5,156 nt of DNA from Desulfovibrionaceae bacterium (GTDB taxonomy: Bacteria > Pseudomonadota > Gammaproteobacteria > Burkholderiales > Burkholderiaceae_C): assembly GCA_009778355.1 (NCBI GenBank), contig WRJY01000141.1, positions 1 through 5,156 of the forward strand, in the 5' to 3' direction. The notes under the pieces were generated by a model. It made no database searches and was not told the origin of the DNA. It worked only from the letters and a program-made list of their open reading frames with translations. Of this stretch, positions 1 through 5,156 are shown piece by piece (the stretch's first letter is position 1; the number at the start of each line of letters is the position of its first letter). Made by a program: the position numbers and the translations under genes.

Positions 1-762
1 CCCGCCGATGCGGGCGGCGCCGTGCGCAGCCCTTGGGGCTCCATGCTGGGCGGCCTGGCGGCTGGCTTGGGGCTGGCTTGGCTGGCCCAGGCGCTGGGCT
101 TGGGGCCGGGCTTTGCCAATGTCCTGCTGATCGTGTTGCTGGCGGCGGTGGCGCTGATTGCCGTGCGCTTGCTGCGCCGCGCGCCGGCGCACGCGGGCCC
201 GCTGGCTTACCAGGGCGCCGGCGCCGCCAACCCGGTCACGCCGCCGCAGTACAACCCCACCAAGGTCGGCAACGATGCTTCGGCCCGCCCGTGGGAAACC
301 CAGCCGGCCCAGTTCGATGCTGACGCGGGCGGTTCGATCATCGGCTCGGCCCTGCGCGGATCGCAGGGCTGGGGCATTCCGGCCGACTTCGATGTCGAGG
401 GCTTCGTCGGCGCCGCCAAACGCAACTTCATTGCCTTGCAGGACGCCTGGGACCGCTCCGACATTCCCGCCCTGCGCGCCATGATGACCGACGACATGCT
501 GGCCGAAATCCAGACTCAGTTGGCCGAGCGCGAGCGCGCCGCGCCGAACGTGGTCAACGAGACCGAGGTGGTGATGCTGGAGGCGCAACTGCTGGGCATC
601 GAGGAGTTGGACGACGTTTACATGGCCAGCGTCGAGTTCAGCGGCCTGATCCGCGAAGACCCCTCCGCCGGCCCCAACCCGTTCCGCGAGGTCTGGAACA
701 TGACCAAGCCCAGAAATGGCCGTGGCGGCTGGCTGGTCGCTGGCGTGCAGGCGCTGCAATAA
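1..762 (+). CDS. Tim44-like domain membrane protein (5' end outside window)
   Basis: The frame is open from base 1 (seven codons, PADAGGA, precede the first possible start, a GTG at 22) and ends at TAA 760-762, so the gene starts upstream. Counting codons from base 1, codons 14-32 are a glycine-rich hydrophobic stretch (MLGGLAAGLGLAWLAQALG) and codons 38-56 a second one ending in RLLRR, together a likely membrane anchor. Codons 60-128 are a low-complexity Pro/Ala/Gly linker. Codons 129-253 resemble the Tim44-like domain: FVGAAKRNFIALQDAWDRSD, then MTDDMLAEIQ, and a C-terminal strand region ending in GGWLVAGVQALQ. Full-length homologues, as I recall them, have an N-terminal signal or membrane segment and a Gly/Ala/Pro-rich region before this hairpin, all missing here. 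Mitochondrial Tim44 tethers Hsp70 to the import channel; the bacterial role is not established. Such genes are often found near ubi genes in Burkholderiales, which fits the neighbours. The family call is fairly secure, the function is not. Confidence 0.85.
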   Translation, partial: PADAGGAVRSPWGSMLGGLAAGLGLAWLAQALGLGPGFANVLLIVLLAAVALIAVRLLRRAPAHAGPLAYQGAGAANPVTPPQYNPTKVGNDASARPWETQPAQFDADAGGSIIGSALRGSQGWGIPADFDVEGFVGAAKRNFIALQDAWDRSDIPALRAMMTDDMLAEIQTQLAERERAAPNVVNETEVVMLEAQLLGIEELDDVYMASVEFSGLIREDPSAGPNPFREVWNMTKPRNGRGGWLVAGVQALQ

Positions 763-785
763 CCGCCCGCCTCACGCGGTTGCAG

Positions 786-821
786 GGGCGGCATCCCGCC
801 GCCCGTCTCTTGTTTCTTCTT
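786..821 (+). terminator. Probable Rho-independent terminator after the Tim44-like gene
   Basis: GGGCGGC (786-792) and GCCGCCC (798-804) form a perfect 7-bp all-GC stem around the 5-nt loop ATCCC. A pyrimidine tail with many Ts follows (805-821, GTCTCTTGTTTCTTCTT). It starts 23 bases after the stop of the Tim44-like gene. The tail is interrupted by C and G, so termination may be partial. Confidence 0.5.
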
Positions 822-917
822 CCGCTCAAGGATTGTGCCGTGTGGCGGCACGGAGTAGTCACCTTCCGGTTTGTCGGGGCCAATGTCGAGTTGGTCGATT
901 ACCAAGACTATCACTGA
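822..917 (+). pseudogene. higB: C-terminal remnant of a HigB (RelE-superfamily) toxin
   Basis: In the frame that ends at TGA 915-917, codons 858-914 read VTFRFVG, then ANV, then ELVDYQDYH. This closely matches the C-terminus of HigB-1 mRNA interferases as I know it (WRVTFRF...V.LVDYQDYH). Upstream in the same frame, PLK (822-830), AVW (837-845) and G (852-854) look like shortened pieces of the conserved stretch that normally runs PLKG...W.V.V.G.WR; this part is less certain. The frame stays open further back, but it crosses the terminator hairpin, has no ATG or ribosome binding site, and shows nothing like the first two-thirds of HigB (normally about 90 residues). Intact HigB cleaves mRNA on the ribosome; this fragment should be inactive. 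The stop codon touches the Shine-Dalgarno of the antitoxin gene, the usual spacing of an intact higBA operon, so the piece decayed in place beside its partner. Confidence 0.7.
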
Positions 918-922
918 AAGGA
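917..922 (+). promoter_or_regulatory. Ribosome binding site of higA
   Basis: AAAGGA lies 8 bases before the ATG at 931 and overlaps the last base of the toxin-remnant stop codon. It selects ATG 931 over the in-frame upstream candidates TTG 871 and ATG 883, which lie inside the toxin remnant and have no comparable site. Confidence 0.65.
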
Positions 923-930
923 ATGTCGTC

Positions 931-1227
931 ATGATCCATACCCATCCGCATCCAGGCGAAATCCTCCGTGAAGAAGTTTTCGTCCCGCTCGGTTTGTCCG
1001 TGACTGAGGCGGCTGATCGTCTGGCCATGTCCCGTCCGGCGTTGTCACGGGTGCTCAACGGCAGGGCGGGCATCAGTCCCGACCTGGCCGTGCGGCTTGA
1101 AAAGGCTGGCGTGAGCACAGCGCAGACCTGGATCAACTTGCAGGCCAACTATGACCTGTGGAGCGTGCTGCAACATGCTCAACCGCCTGTGCGCGCCTTG
1201 CGGACAGTGGCGACGGCGTCGCCATAG
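931..1227 (+). CDS. higA: HigA-type antitoxin, XRE-family DNA-binding protein (orphan)
   Basis: This 98-residue protein is a normal-length HigA. It opens with HTHPHPGEILREE and VFVPLGLSVTEAA, the typical entry of HigA antitoxins. A helix-turn-helix spans about residues 22-44 (LSVTEAADRLAMSRPALSRV then LNG), with the recognition helix in SRPALSRVLNG, and the family's ISPDLAVRLEKAG and W..LQANYDLW segments follow. HigA normally binds and neutralises HigB and represses the higBA operon as a dimer. Only a scrap of higB precedes it, so no cognate toxin is encoded here. Remaining roles could be autoregulation, regulation of other promoters, or neutralising a HigB encoded elsewhere (all inference). 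Its early codons (CAT, CCA, GAA, GTT) look less GC-rich at third positions than those of the neighbours, consistent with acquisition by transfer. The reading frame shows no damage. The family call is strong; activity is unknown. Confidence 0.88.
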   Translation: MIHTHPHPGEILREEVFVPLGLSVTEAADRLAMSRPALSRVLNGRAGISPDLAVRLEKAGVSTAQTWINLQANYDLWSVLQHAQPPVRALRTVATASP

Positions 1228-1230
1228 AGC

Positions 1231-1255
1231 GATCGGGCTTTTGCCGATCATCGGC
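1231..1255. other. Small inverted repeats between higA and ubiJ
   Basis: GATCGG (1231-1236) can pair with CCGATC (1244-1249) around a 7-nt loop holding TTTT. Overlapping it, GCCGAT (1243-1248) and ATCGGC (1250-1255) form a near-perfect palindrome around C1249, so two alternative pairings compete. No T-run follows, so it is a poor terminator. A dimeric operator for a DNA-binding protein such as HigA is possible but unsupported. Confidence 0.3.
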
Positions 1256-1289
1256 GCGGGTTGCCCTGTTCGAGGCCGCGCGCCAAAGT

Positions 1290-1295
1290 GATAAT
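1290..1295 (+). promoter_or_regulatory. Candidate -10 element ahead of ubiJ
   Basis: GATAAT is one base from the TATAAT consensus and is conspicuous in this GC-rich spacer. No good -35 is seen at the usual distance; TTGCCC (1261-1266) is about 23 bases upstream, too far. A start about 7 bases downstream would fall at about 1302-1304, on the ubiJ ATG. The TAA inside this element also closes the ubiJ frame upstream. Confidence 0.3.
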
Positions 1296-1303
1296 CGCGG
1301 GCT

Positions 1304-1843
1304 ATGGCAACACAGTTCCCTTTCTCCTTTCTGGCCGACGGATTCGGCAAGCTGACGCGCAACCTGAAAGCCCCGGCCTGGCTGACTGATGAAGCGCAGC
1401 ACCGGCTGGTGCTGTTTCTCAACCATGTGCTGACGCAAGAGCCAGAGGCGCGGGCGCGGCTGGCGCGCCACAAGGGGCGCGTGGTGCGTCTGCAATGGCG
1501 CGACTTTGCCATGCTACTGGCGGCTACCCCGGCGGGCTTGTGGGAGCTGACGCCTGATGCCGAGTCTGATTTGCGGCTGACGGTGAGCGACGACTCGCCA
1601 TTCAGTCTGGCGCGCAACGCGCTGCGCGGCGACAGGCCGGGCGTGCGTATCGAGGGCGACGTGCAGTTCGCCGCCGAGGTGAACTGGCTGGTGGACAACG
1701 TGCGCTGGGACGCCGAGGAAGACTTGGCGCGGCTGATCGGCGACGCGCCGGCGCACGCCGTCGCCAATGCCGGGCGCGGCGCGGCGCAGGCGCTGCGCGC
1801 TTTCGCCGGCAAGCTGTCCGGCCAGCAGGATACGAAGGCATGA
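1304..1843 (+). CDS. ubiJ: UbiJ-like SCP2-domain ubiquinone biosynthesis accessory factor
   Basis: The product has 179 residues; E. coli UbiJ has about 200. UbiJ binds lipid through an SCP2-like domain and is thought to help present hydrophobic quinone intermediates to the soluble Ubi complex, together with UbiK. An SCP2-like region spans about residues 30-130: the helix RLVLFLNHVL, strand KGRVVRLQW, and RIEGDVQFAAEVNWLVDNVR near 115-134. The C-terminal part has WDAEEDLARLIGD (135-147) followed by an Ala-rich helix, the usual UbiJ tail. ATG 1304 is fixed as the start: an in-frame TAA lies at 1292-1294, and the next Met is residue 70. No convincing Shine-Dalgarno precedes it. The stop overlaps the ubiB start (ATGA), and this pairing with ubiB supports the call beyond the weakly conserved sequence. 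No membrane segment is visible, so it is probably cytosolic or membrane-associated. Confidence 0.83.
   Translation: MATQFPFSFLADGFGKLTRNLKAPAWLTDEAQHRLVLFLNHVLTQEPEARARLARHKGRVVRLQWRDFAMLLAATPAGLWELTPDAESDLRLTVSDDSPFSLARNALRGDRPGVRIEGDVQFAAEVNWLVDNVRWDAEEDLARLIGDAPAHAVANAGRGAAQALRAFAGKLSGQQDTKA
1827..1830 (+). promoter_or_regulatory. Ribosome binding site of ubiB inside the ubiJ 3' end
   Basis: AGGA lies 9 bases before ATG 1840, within the last codons of ubiJ. With the ATGA overlap at 1840-1843 it suggests translational coupling of ubiB to ubiJ. Confidence 0.5.
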
Positions 1844-3444
1844 GGCGTTTTCTGCGCGCTGCCTACATCGCGTGGGTGGCCTTGCGCTACGGGCTGGACG
1901 AACTGGTGCTGACCAGCTTTCAGCGCCCCTGGCTGCGCCTGCTGGCGCGCGTGGCGTCGATCGGGCGCGACCTGTCGGCCCCGCGCGGGCAGCGCCTGCG
2001 CGAGGCGCTGCAGCGGCTGGGGCCGATCTTCGTCAAATTCGGCCAGGTGCTGTCCACCCGGCGCGACCTGCTGCCGCCCGACGTGGCCGACGAACTGGCC
2101 AGGCTGCAAGACCGTGTGCCGCCGTTTCCGGCCGAGGTGGCCATTGGCACCATCGAGCGGGCGTTCAAGAAGCCGCTGGACGAGGTGTTTTCCAGCTTCG
2201 AGCGCGAGCCGGTGGCCAGCGCCTCCATCGCCCAGGTGCACTTCGCCACCTTGCGCGACGGGCGCGAGGTGGCCGTCAAGGTGCTGCGCCCGGGCATGTT
2301 GAAGGTGATCGAGCAGGACCTGGACTTGATCCGCATGATGGCCAGTTGGGTCGAACGTCTGTCGTCCGACGGCAAGCGCCTGAAGCCGCTGGAGGTGGTG
2401 GCCGAGTTCGACAAATACCTGCACGACGAACTGGATCTGATGCGCGAGGCCGCCAGCGCCGCCCAGTTGCGGCGCAACATGACGGGGCTGAACCTGGTGC
2501 TGATCCCGGAGATGTTCTGGGACTTCATCCGCCCCGACGTGCTGGTGATGGAGCGCATGAAGGGCATCCCCATCGGCCAGATCGAGCGCCTGCGCGAGGC
2601 CGGCGTGGACTTCAAGCAACTGGGGCGCGATGGCGTGACCATCTTTTTCACCCAGGTGTTTCGCGACGGTTTTTTTCACGCCGACATGCACCCCGGCAAC
2701 ATCATGGTCAGCGTGGAGCCGGCCACTTTCGGGCGCTACGTGTCGCTGGACTTCGGCATCGTGGGCACGCTGACGCAGACCGACAAGGAATACCTGGCGC
2801 AAAACTTCACCGCCTTCTTCCGGCGCGATTACAAGCGCGTGGCCGAACTGCACGTGGAAAGCGGCTGGGTGCCGCCGGGCACGCGCATCGATGAGCTGGA
2901 ATCGGCCATCCGCAGCGTGTGCGAGCCGTACTTCGACCGCCCGCTCAACCAGATATCGCTCGGCATGGTACTGATGCGGCTCTTTCAGACCTCGCGGCGC
3001 TTTCACGTCGAAATCCAGCCGCAACTGGTGCTGCTGCAAAAGACCCTGCTCAACATCGAGGGGCTGGGCCGCCAGCTCGACCCCGAACTGGATTTGTGGG
3101 CCACCGCCAAGCCGTTCCTGGAAAAGTGGATGCTCCAGCAGGTCGGCCCCAAACGCTTCTGGCGCGAACTCAAGGAGCAGGCGCCGTATTACGCCAAAAT
3201 GCTGCCCGATCTGCCGCGGCTGCTGCACGGCTACCTGGCGCAGCGGCCAGCGCAGGAGGCCAACGCGCAACTGCTGGAAGTCATCCGCGAGCAGCGCCGT
3301 GCCAGCGCCCGCTTTGCCCTGCTGTACGTCGCCGGGGGCTTCGTGCTGGGGCTGATGGCGCCGCAACTGTATTTCTGGATCGCTTATCTCCTGACCAGAC
3401 TCTGGAATTTCCTGGGCGGGTTCTGGATTTACTTTTTCGGCTGA
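1840..3444 (+). CDS. ubiB: UbiB, ABC1/ADCK-family atypical kinase-like ATPase for ubiquinone biosynthesis
   Basis: The product has 534 residues, close to the roughly 546 of E. coli UbiB. UbiB supports aerobic ubiquinone synthesis; its ATPase activity is thought to help extract or handle lipid quinone intermediates at the inner membrane. The family hallmarks are in order: the KxGQ motif in IFVKFGQVLSTRRDLLP (K66-Q69), the alanine-rich loop ASASIAQVH (126-134) replacing a kinase P-loop, the ATP lysine K147 in VAVKVLRPG, an ExD pair at E197-D199, the catalytic-loop HADMHPGN (280-287; D282, N287), and the metal-binding DFG (304-306). About 493-531 is strongly hydrophobic and forms one or two C-terminal membrane anchors (FALLYVAGGFVLGLMAPQLY, then WIAYLL and NFLGGFWIYFF). 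No key residue is missing. It overlaps ubiJ by four bases and is followed 11 bases later by the symporter gene, suggesting one operon. The identification is secure. Confidence 0.96.
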   Translation: MRRFLRAAYIAWVALRYGLDELVLTSFQRPWLRLLARVASIGRDLSAPRGQRLREALQRLGPIFVKFGQVLSTRRDLLPPDVADELARLQDRVPPFPAEVAIGTIERAFKKPLDEVFSSFEREPVASASIAQVHFATLRDGREVAVKVLRPGMLKVIEQDLDLIRMMASWVERLSSDGKRLKPLEVVAEFDKYLHDELDLMREAASAAQLRRNMTGLNLVLIPEMFWDFIRPDVLVMERMKGIPIGQIERLREAGVDFKQLGRDGVTIFFTQVFRDGFFHADMHPGNIMVSVEPATFGRYVSLDFGIVGTLTQTDKEYLAQNFTAFFRRDYKRVAELHVESGWVPPGTRIDELESAIRSVCEPYFDRPLNQISLGMVLMRLFQTSRRFHVEIQPQLVLLQKTLLNIEGLGRQLDPELDLWATAKPFLEKWMLQQVGPKRFWRELKEQAPYYAKMLPDLPRLLHGYLAQRPAQEANAQLLEVIREQRRASARFALLYVAGGFVLGLMAPQLYFWIAYLLTRLWNFLGGFWIYFFG

Positions 3445-3455
3445 AGCTGGAAAAC

Positions 3456-4922
3456 ATGAACTGGACGCTGTTCATCTTCGTCATCATTTACCTGACCGGC
3501 ACGCTGATGATTGGCGTCTGGGCCGGGCGGCGCATCAAGACCACCTCCGACTTCGCCTTGGCTGGCCGCAATCTGCCGCTGGCGATGATCGTCACCACCA
3601 CCTTCGCCACCTGGTTCGGCGCCGAAACCGTCATGGGCATTCCCGCCAGCTTCGTGCAGGGCGGTCTCAACGCCATCGTCGAAGACCCGTTCGGCGCCGG
3701 CACCTGCCTGATTCTGGTGGGCGCGTTCTTCGCCGCCCGGCTGTACCGCATGAACCTGCTGACCATCGGCGACTTCTACCGGCAGCGTTTCGGCAAGGGC
3801 GTGGAGGTATTCTGCTCGGTCGCCATCATCCTCAGCTACCTGGGCTGGGTGGCGGCGCAGATCACGGCGCTGGGGCTGGTGTTCAACGTGCTGTCCAACG
3901 ACGTCATCTCGCAGGAACTGGGCATGGTCATCGGCACCGTGGCGGTGCTGATTTATGTGGTGGTCGGCGGTTTTCTGGCCGTGGCCTGGACGGATTTCAT
4001 CCAGATGATCGTGCTGGTCATCGGCCTGACGGTGATTGCCGTCTTTGCCGCCGATCTGGCCGGCGGCGCCGGCAAGGTGCTGGACCTGGCCGCCAGCCGG
4101 GACCTGTTCCGCTTCTGGCCGCAGCCAAGCTTCAAGGGCATGGTGTTTTTCATTGCCGCCGGCATCACCATGATGCTGGGCAGCATACCGCAGCAGGACG
4201 TGTTCCAGCGCGTGATGTCGGCCAAGAACGCGCACACGGCGCAAAACGGCGCCATGATCGGCGGCGCGGCGTACATTCTGTTTGCCTTCGTGCCCATGTT
4301 CATCGTTACCGCCGCCGTGGTGGTGATGGGCGATGGCGCCCTGCAACTGGCAGCCAACGACTACCAGAAAGTGCTGCCCGCCTTCATCATGGGCCACATG
4401 AACCTGCCGCTGCAAATCCTGTTCTTCGGCGCGCTGCTGTCGGCCATCAAAAGCACCTCGTCGGCCACCCTGCTGGCGCCCTCGACCAGCTTCGTCGAGA
4501 ACATCCTGAAAAACCTCTACCCGTCGATGAGCGACCGGCAATTGCTGCTGGCCATGCGCGCCACCATTTTGATCTTCTCGCTCAGCGTGCTGGCCTACGC
4601 CATCGCCATGAACGGCACCTCCATCTACGAGCTGGTGTCGGCGGCCTACCAGGTCACGCTGGTGGGCGCCTTCGTTCCGCTGCTGATGGGCCTGTACTGG
4701 AAGCGCGCCACCACGCAGGGCGCGGCGCTGTCGATCTTGCTGGGCATCGTCACCTGGGTGCTGTTCTTCCCGCAAATTACCTCGCTGGGCGAGGCGTTTC
4801 CGGGCCAACTGGCCGGGCTGCTGATGGCTTTTGCCGGCATGGTGGCGGGTTCACTGCTGCCGCAGTGGCTGCCCGACCGCCATGGGCACACGCACCACTT
4901 GGCGCCCAAACGGGCCGGGTAG
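3456..4922 (+). CDS. Sodium:solute symporter family (SSS/SLC5) transporter, substrate unknown
   Basis: The product has 488 residues with about 13 hydrophobic membrane segments, normal for this inner-membrane family, which couples Na+ entry to solute uptake. The frame is open far upstream inside ubiB, but ATG 3456 is the likely start: it directly precedes the first membrane segment (WTLFIFVIIYLTGTLMIGVW), lies 11 bases after the ubiB stop, and has a weak GGAAA in front. Recognisable parts are LAGRNLPLAM and TTFATWFGAETVMGIPASF (47-65, first core helix, partly unwound in the LeuT fold), TIGDFYRQRFGKG (103-115), the SSS signature-like GGFLAVAWTDFIQ (171-183), QQDVFQRVMSAKNAHTAQ (246-263), and the TM8-like SAIKSTSSATLLAPSTSF (329-346). 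S333-T334 match the Na2 sodium-site residues of PutP and vSGLT; the lysine before them is notable. The style of TM1 (TWFGAETVMG) recalls the choline-transporter (CHT)-like branch, but the substrate cannot be inferred. The tail has a His cluster (DRHGHTHH, 474-481). Confidence 0.93.
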   Translation: MNWTLFIFVIIYLTGTLMIGVWAGRRIKTTSDFALAGRNLPLAMIVTTTFATWFGAETVMGIPASFVQGGLNAIVEDPFGAGTCLILVGAFFAARLYRMNLLTIGDFYRQRFGKGVEVFCSVAIILSYLGWVAAQITALGLVFNVLSNDVISQELGMVIGTVAVLIYVVVGGFLAVAWTDFIQMIVLVIGLTVIAVFAADLAGGAGKVLDLAASRDLFRFWPQPSFKGMVFFIAAGITMMLGSIPQQDVFQRVMSAKNAHTAQNGAMIGGAAYILFAFVPMFIVTAAVVVMGDGALQLAANDYQKVLPAFIMGHMNLPLQILFFGALLSAIKSTSSATLLAPSTSFVENILKNLYPSMSDRQLLLAMRATILIFSLSVLAYAIAMNGTSIYELVSAAYQVTLVGAFVPLLMGLYWKRATTQGAALSILLGIVTWVLFFPQITSLGEAFPGQLAGLLMAFAGMVAGSLLPQWLPDRHGHTHHLAPKRAG

Positions 4923-4934
4923 TTTCTTGCCGCT

Positions 4935-4950
4935 TTCCCCGCTTGGGGAA
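4935..4950 (+). terminator. Stem-loop just after the symporter gene, possible terminator
   Basis: TTCCCC (4935-4940) pairs perfectly with GGGGAA (4945-4950) around GCTT, 12 bases after the symporter stop. The downstream sequence GTTGATTGG has no T-run, so it is a weak intrinsic terminator at best; it could instead protect the mRNA 3' end. Confidence 0.35.
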
Positions 4951-5089
4951 GTTGATTGGCCTTGCCCTCGATTTCCGTGCCCCGCAGCCGAGGCCATTAT
5001 GCGGCTCGCTTTTGCCGGGCGGCTTCAGCCTAGAAACGGCAGTTGGACGCGCTCGAAAGTAGAGTGATCGGCGTGCCAGGCAAGGGTGA

Positions 5090-5131
5090 GCGCTGCGGCT
5101 CCAAAGGCGCTTGCGCGCCTTTGGACAGCGC
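5090..5131. other. Long imperfect stem-loop in the 3' non-coding region
   Basis: TCCAAAGGCGC (5100-5110) and GCGCCTTTGGA (5115-5125) are a perfect 11-bp inverted repeat around TTGC. An outer 6-bp stem, GCGCTG (5090-5095) with CAGCGC (5126-5131), extends it with a 4-nt bulge (CGGC, 5096-5099) on one side, for 17 bp in total. No T-run follows. It could be part of a structured RNA, a Rho-independent end lacking its U-tract, or a dispersed repeat. The 234 bases from 4923 to the window end hold no ORF I would support. Confidence 0.55.
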
Positions 5132-5138
5132 GAACAGG

Positions 5139-5155
5139 CCCAGCCTCTGGCTGGG
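5139..5155 (+). terminator. GC-rich hairpin at the window edge, probable terminator
   Basis: CCCAGCC (5139-5145) and GGCTGGG (5149-5155) form a perfect 7-bp stem with the 3-nt loop TCT. The only base visible after it is a T, so whether a U-tract follows cannot be seen. The form is typical of intrinsic terminators in GC-rich betaproteobacteria. Confidence 0.45.
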
Positions 5156-5156
5156 T

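Noticed and set aside
22..24. GTG as the start codon of the Tim44-like gene
   Set aside because: The frame is open upstream to base 1 and family members carry more N-terminal sequence before the membrane hairpin, so the gene is cut by the window edge.
924..935. Three-codon ORF (ATG TCG TCA TGA) whose stop overlaps the higA start
   Set aside because: It begins only 1 base after the Shine-Dalgarno and is most likely chance; it could only matter as a coupling leader, for which there is no evidence.
1767..2894. 375-residue + strand open frame overlapping ubiB
   Set aside because: Arg/Ala/Gly-rich out-of-frame reading of ubiB, whose own frame carries every UbiB motif.
1045..3366. 773-residue open frame on the - strand opposite ubiJ and ubiB
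   Set aside because: It lies opposite two clearly identified genes; the composition (rich in His, Gln, Arg, Ala) is what GC-rich codon bias gives on the opposite strand, and no domain is recognisable.
2919..3455. 179-residue N-terminal extension of the symporter frame
   Set aside because: It overlaps the 3' third of ubiB in another frame and has Ala/Arg/Pro-rich composition with no domain; symporters of this family start just before the first membrane segment, which is ATG 3456.
3429..4808. 459-residue open frame on the - strand opposite the symporter
   Set aside because: Rich in His, Gln, Asp and Gly in the way expected from reading a GC-rich membrane protein gene backwards; no known motif and no ribosome binding site supports it.
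4986..5007. Short AGCCG / CGGCT pairing before CGCTTTTG, possible terminator
   Set aside because: Only 5 bp with an 11-nt loop and four Ts that do not directly follow the stem; too weak to call.
4831..5067. + strand open frames running from the symporter 3' end into the non-coding region
   Set aside because: They start inside the symporter gene in other frames and have no ribosome binding site or recognisable product.
1..5156. CRISPR array, tRNA, rRNA or insertion sequence
   Set aside because: No spaced direct repeats, cloverleaf-like sequence, ribosomal RNA sequence or transposase fragment was seen on either strand.

Overview
The window is GC-rich chromosomal DNA (by eye about two-thirds G+C), with all genes on the + strand. 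Gene content, order and protein sequence point to a betaproteobacterium of the order Burkholderiales, most likely Comamonadaceae. This rests on remembered family resemblance and was not checked by a database search.

Layout. Positions 1-762 hold the 3' part of a membrane-anchored Tim44-like domain protein whose N-terminus lies upstream of the window. A GC-rich hairpin with a T-rich tail (786-821) probably ends that transcript. Next comes the accessory part of the window: a C-terminal scrap of a HigB (RelE-superfamily) toxin (about 822-917), followed by an apparently intact HigA antitoxin (931-1227). The toxin has no usable start and no catalytic core, so the antitoxin looks orphaned. After a short spacer with a small stem-loop and a possible -10 element come ubiJ (1304-1843) and ubiB (1840-3444), which overlap by ATGA. 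Eleven bases later begins a sodium:solute symporter family (SSS) transporter (3456-4922). The last 234 bases (4923-5156) hold no convincing gene but contain three good inverted repeats, the last cut close by the window edge.

How the genes work together. UbiJ (SCP2-like lipid-binding accessory factor) and UbiB (atypical kinase-like ATPase) are aerobic ubiquinone biosynthesis factors. In E. coli they form the ubiE-ubiJ-ubiB cluster, so ubiE may lie upstream of the Tim44-like gene here (inference). The symporter is probably co-transcribed with ubiB, but its substrate cannot be read from the sequence. The higBA remnant lies between the Tim44-like gene and ubiJ. Together with the terminator and possible promoter, this suggests that ubiJ-ubiB-symporter is now expressed separately from the genes upstream.

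I see no undescribed multi-gene system. The points most worth attention are the toxin remnant with its surviving antitoxin inside a core quinone locus, a possibly leaderless ubiJ transcript, a lysine at the predicted Na2 sodium-site helix of the symporter, and the structured 3' non-coding region.
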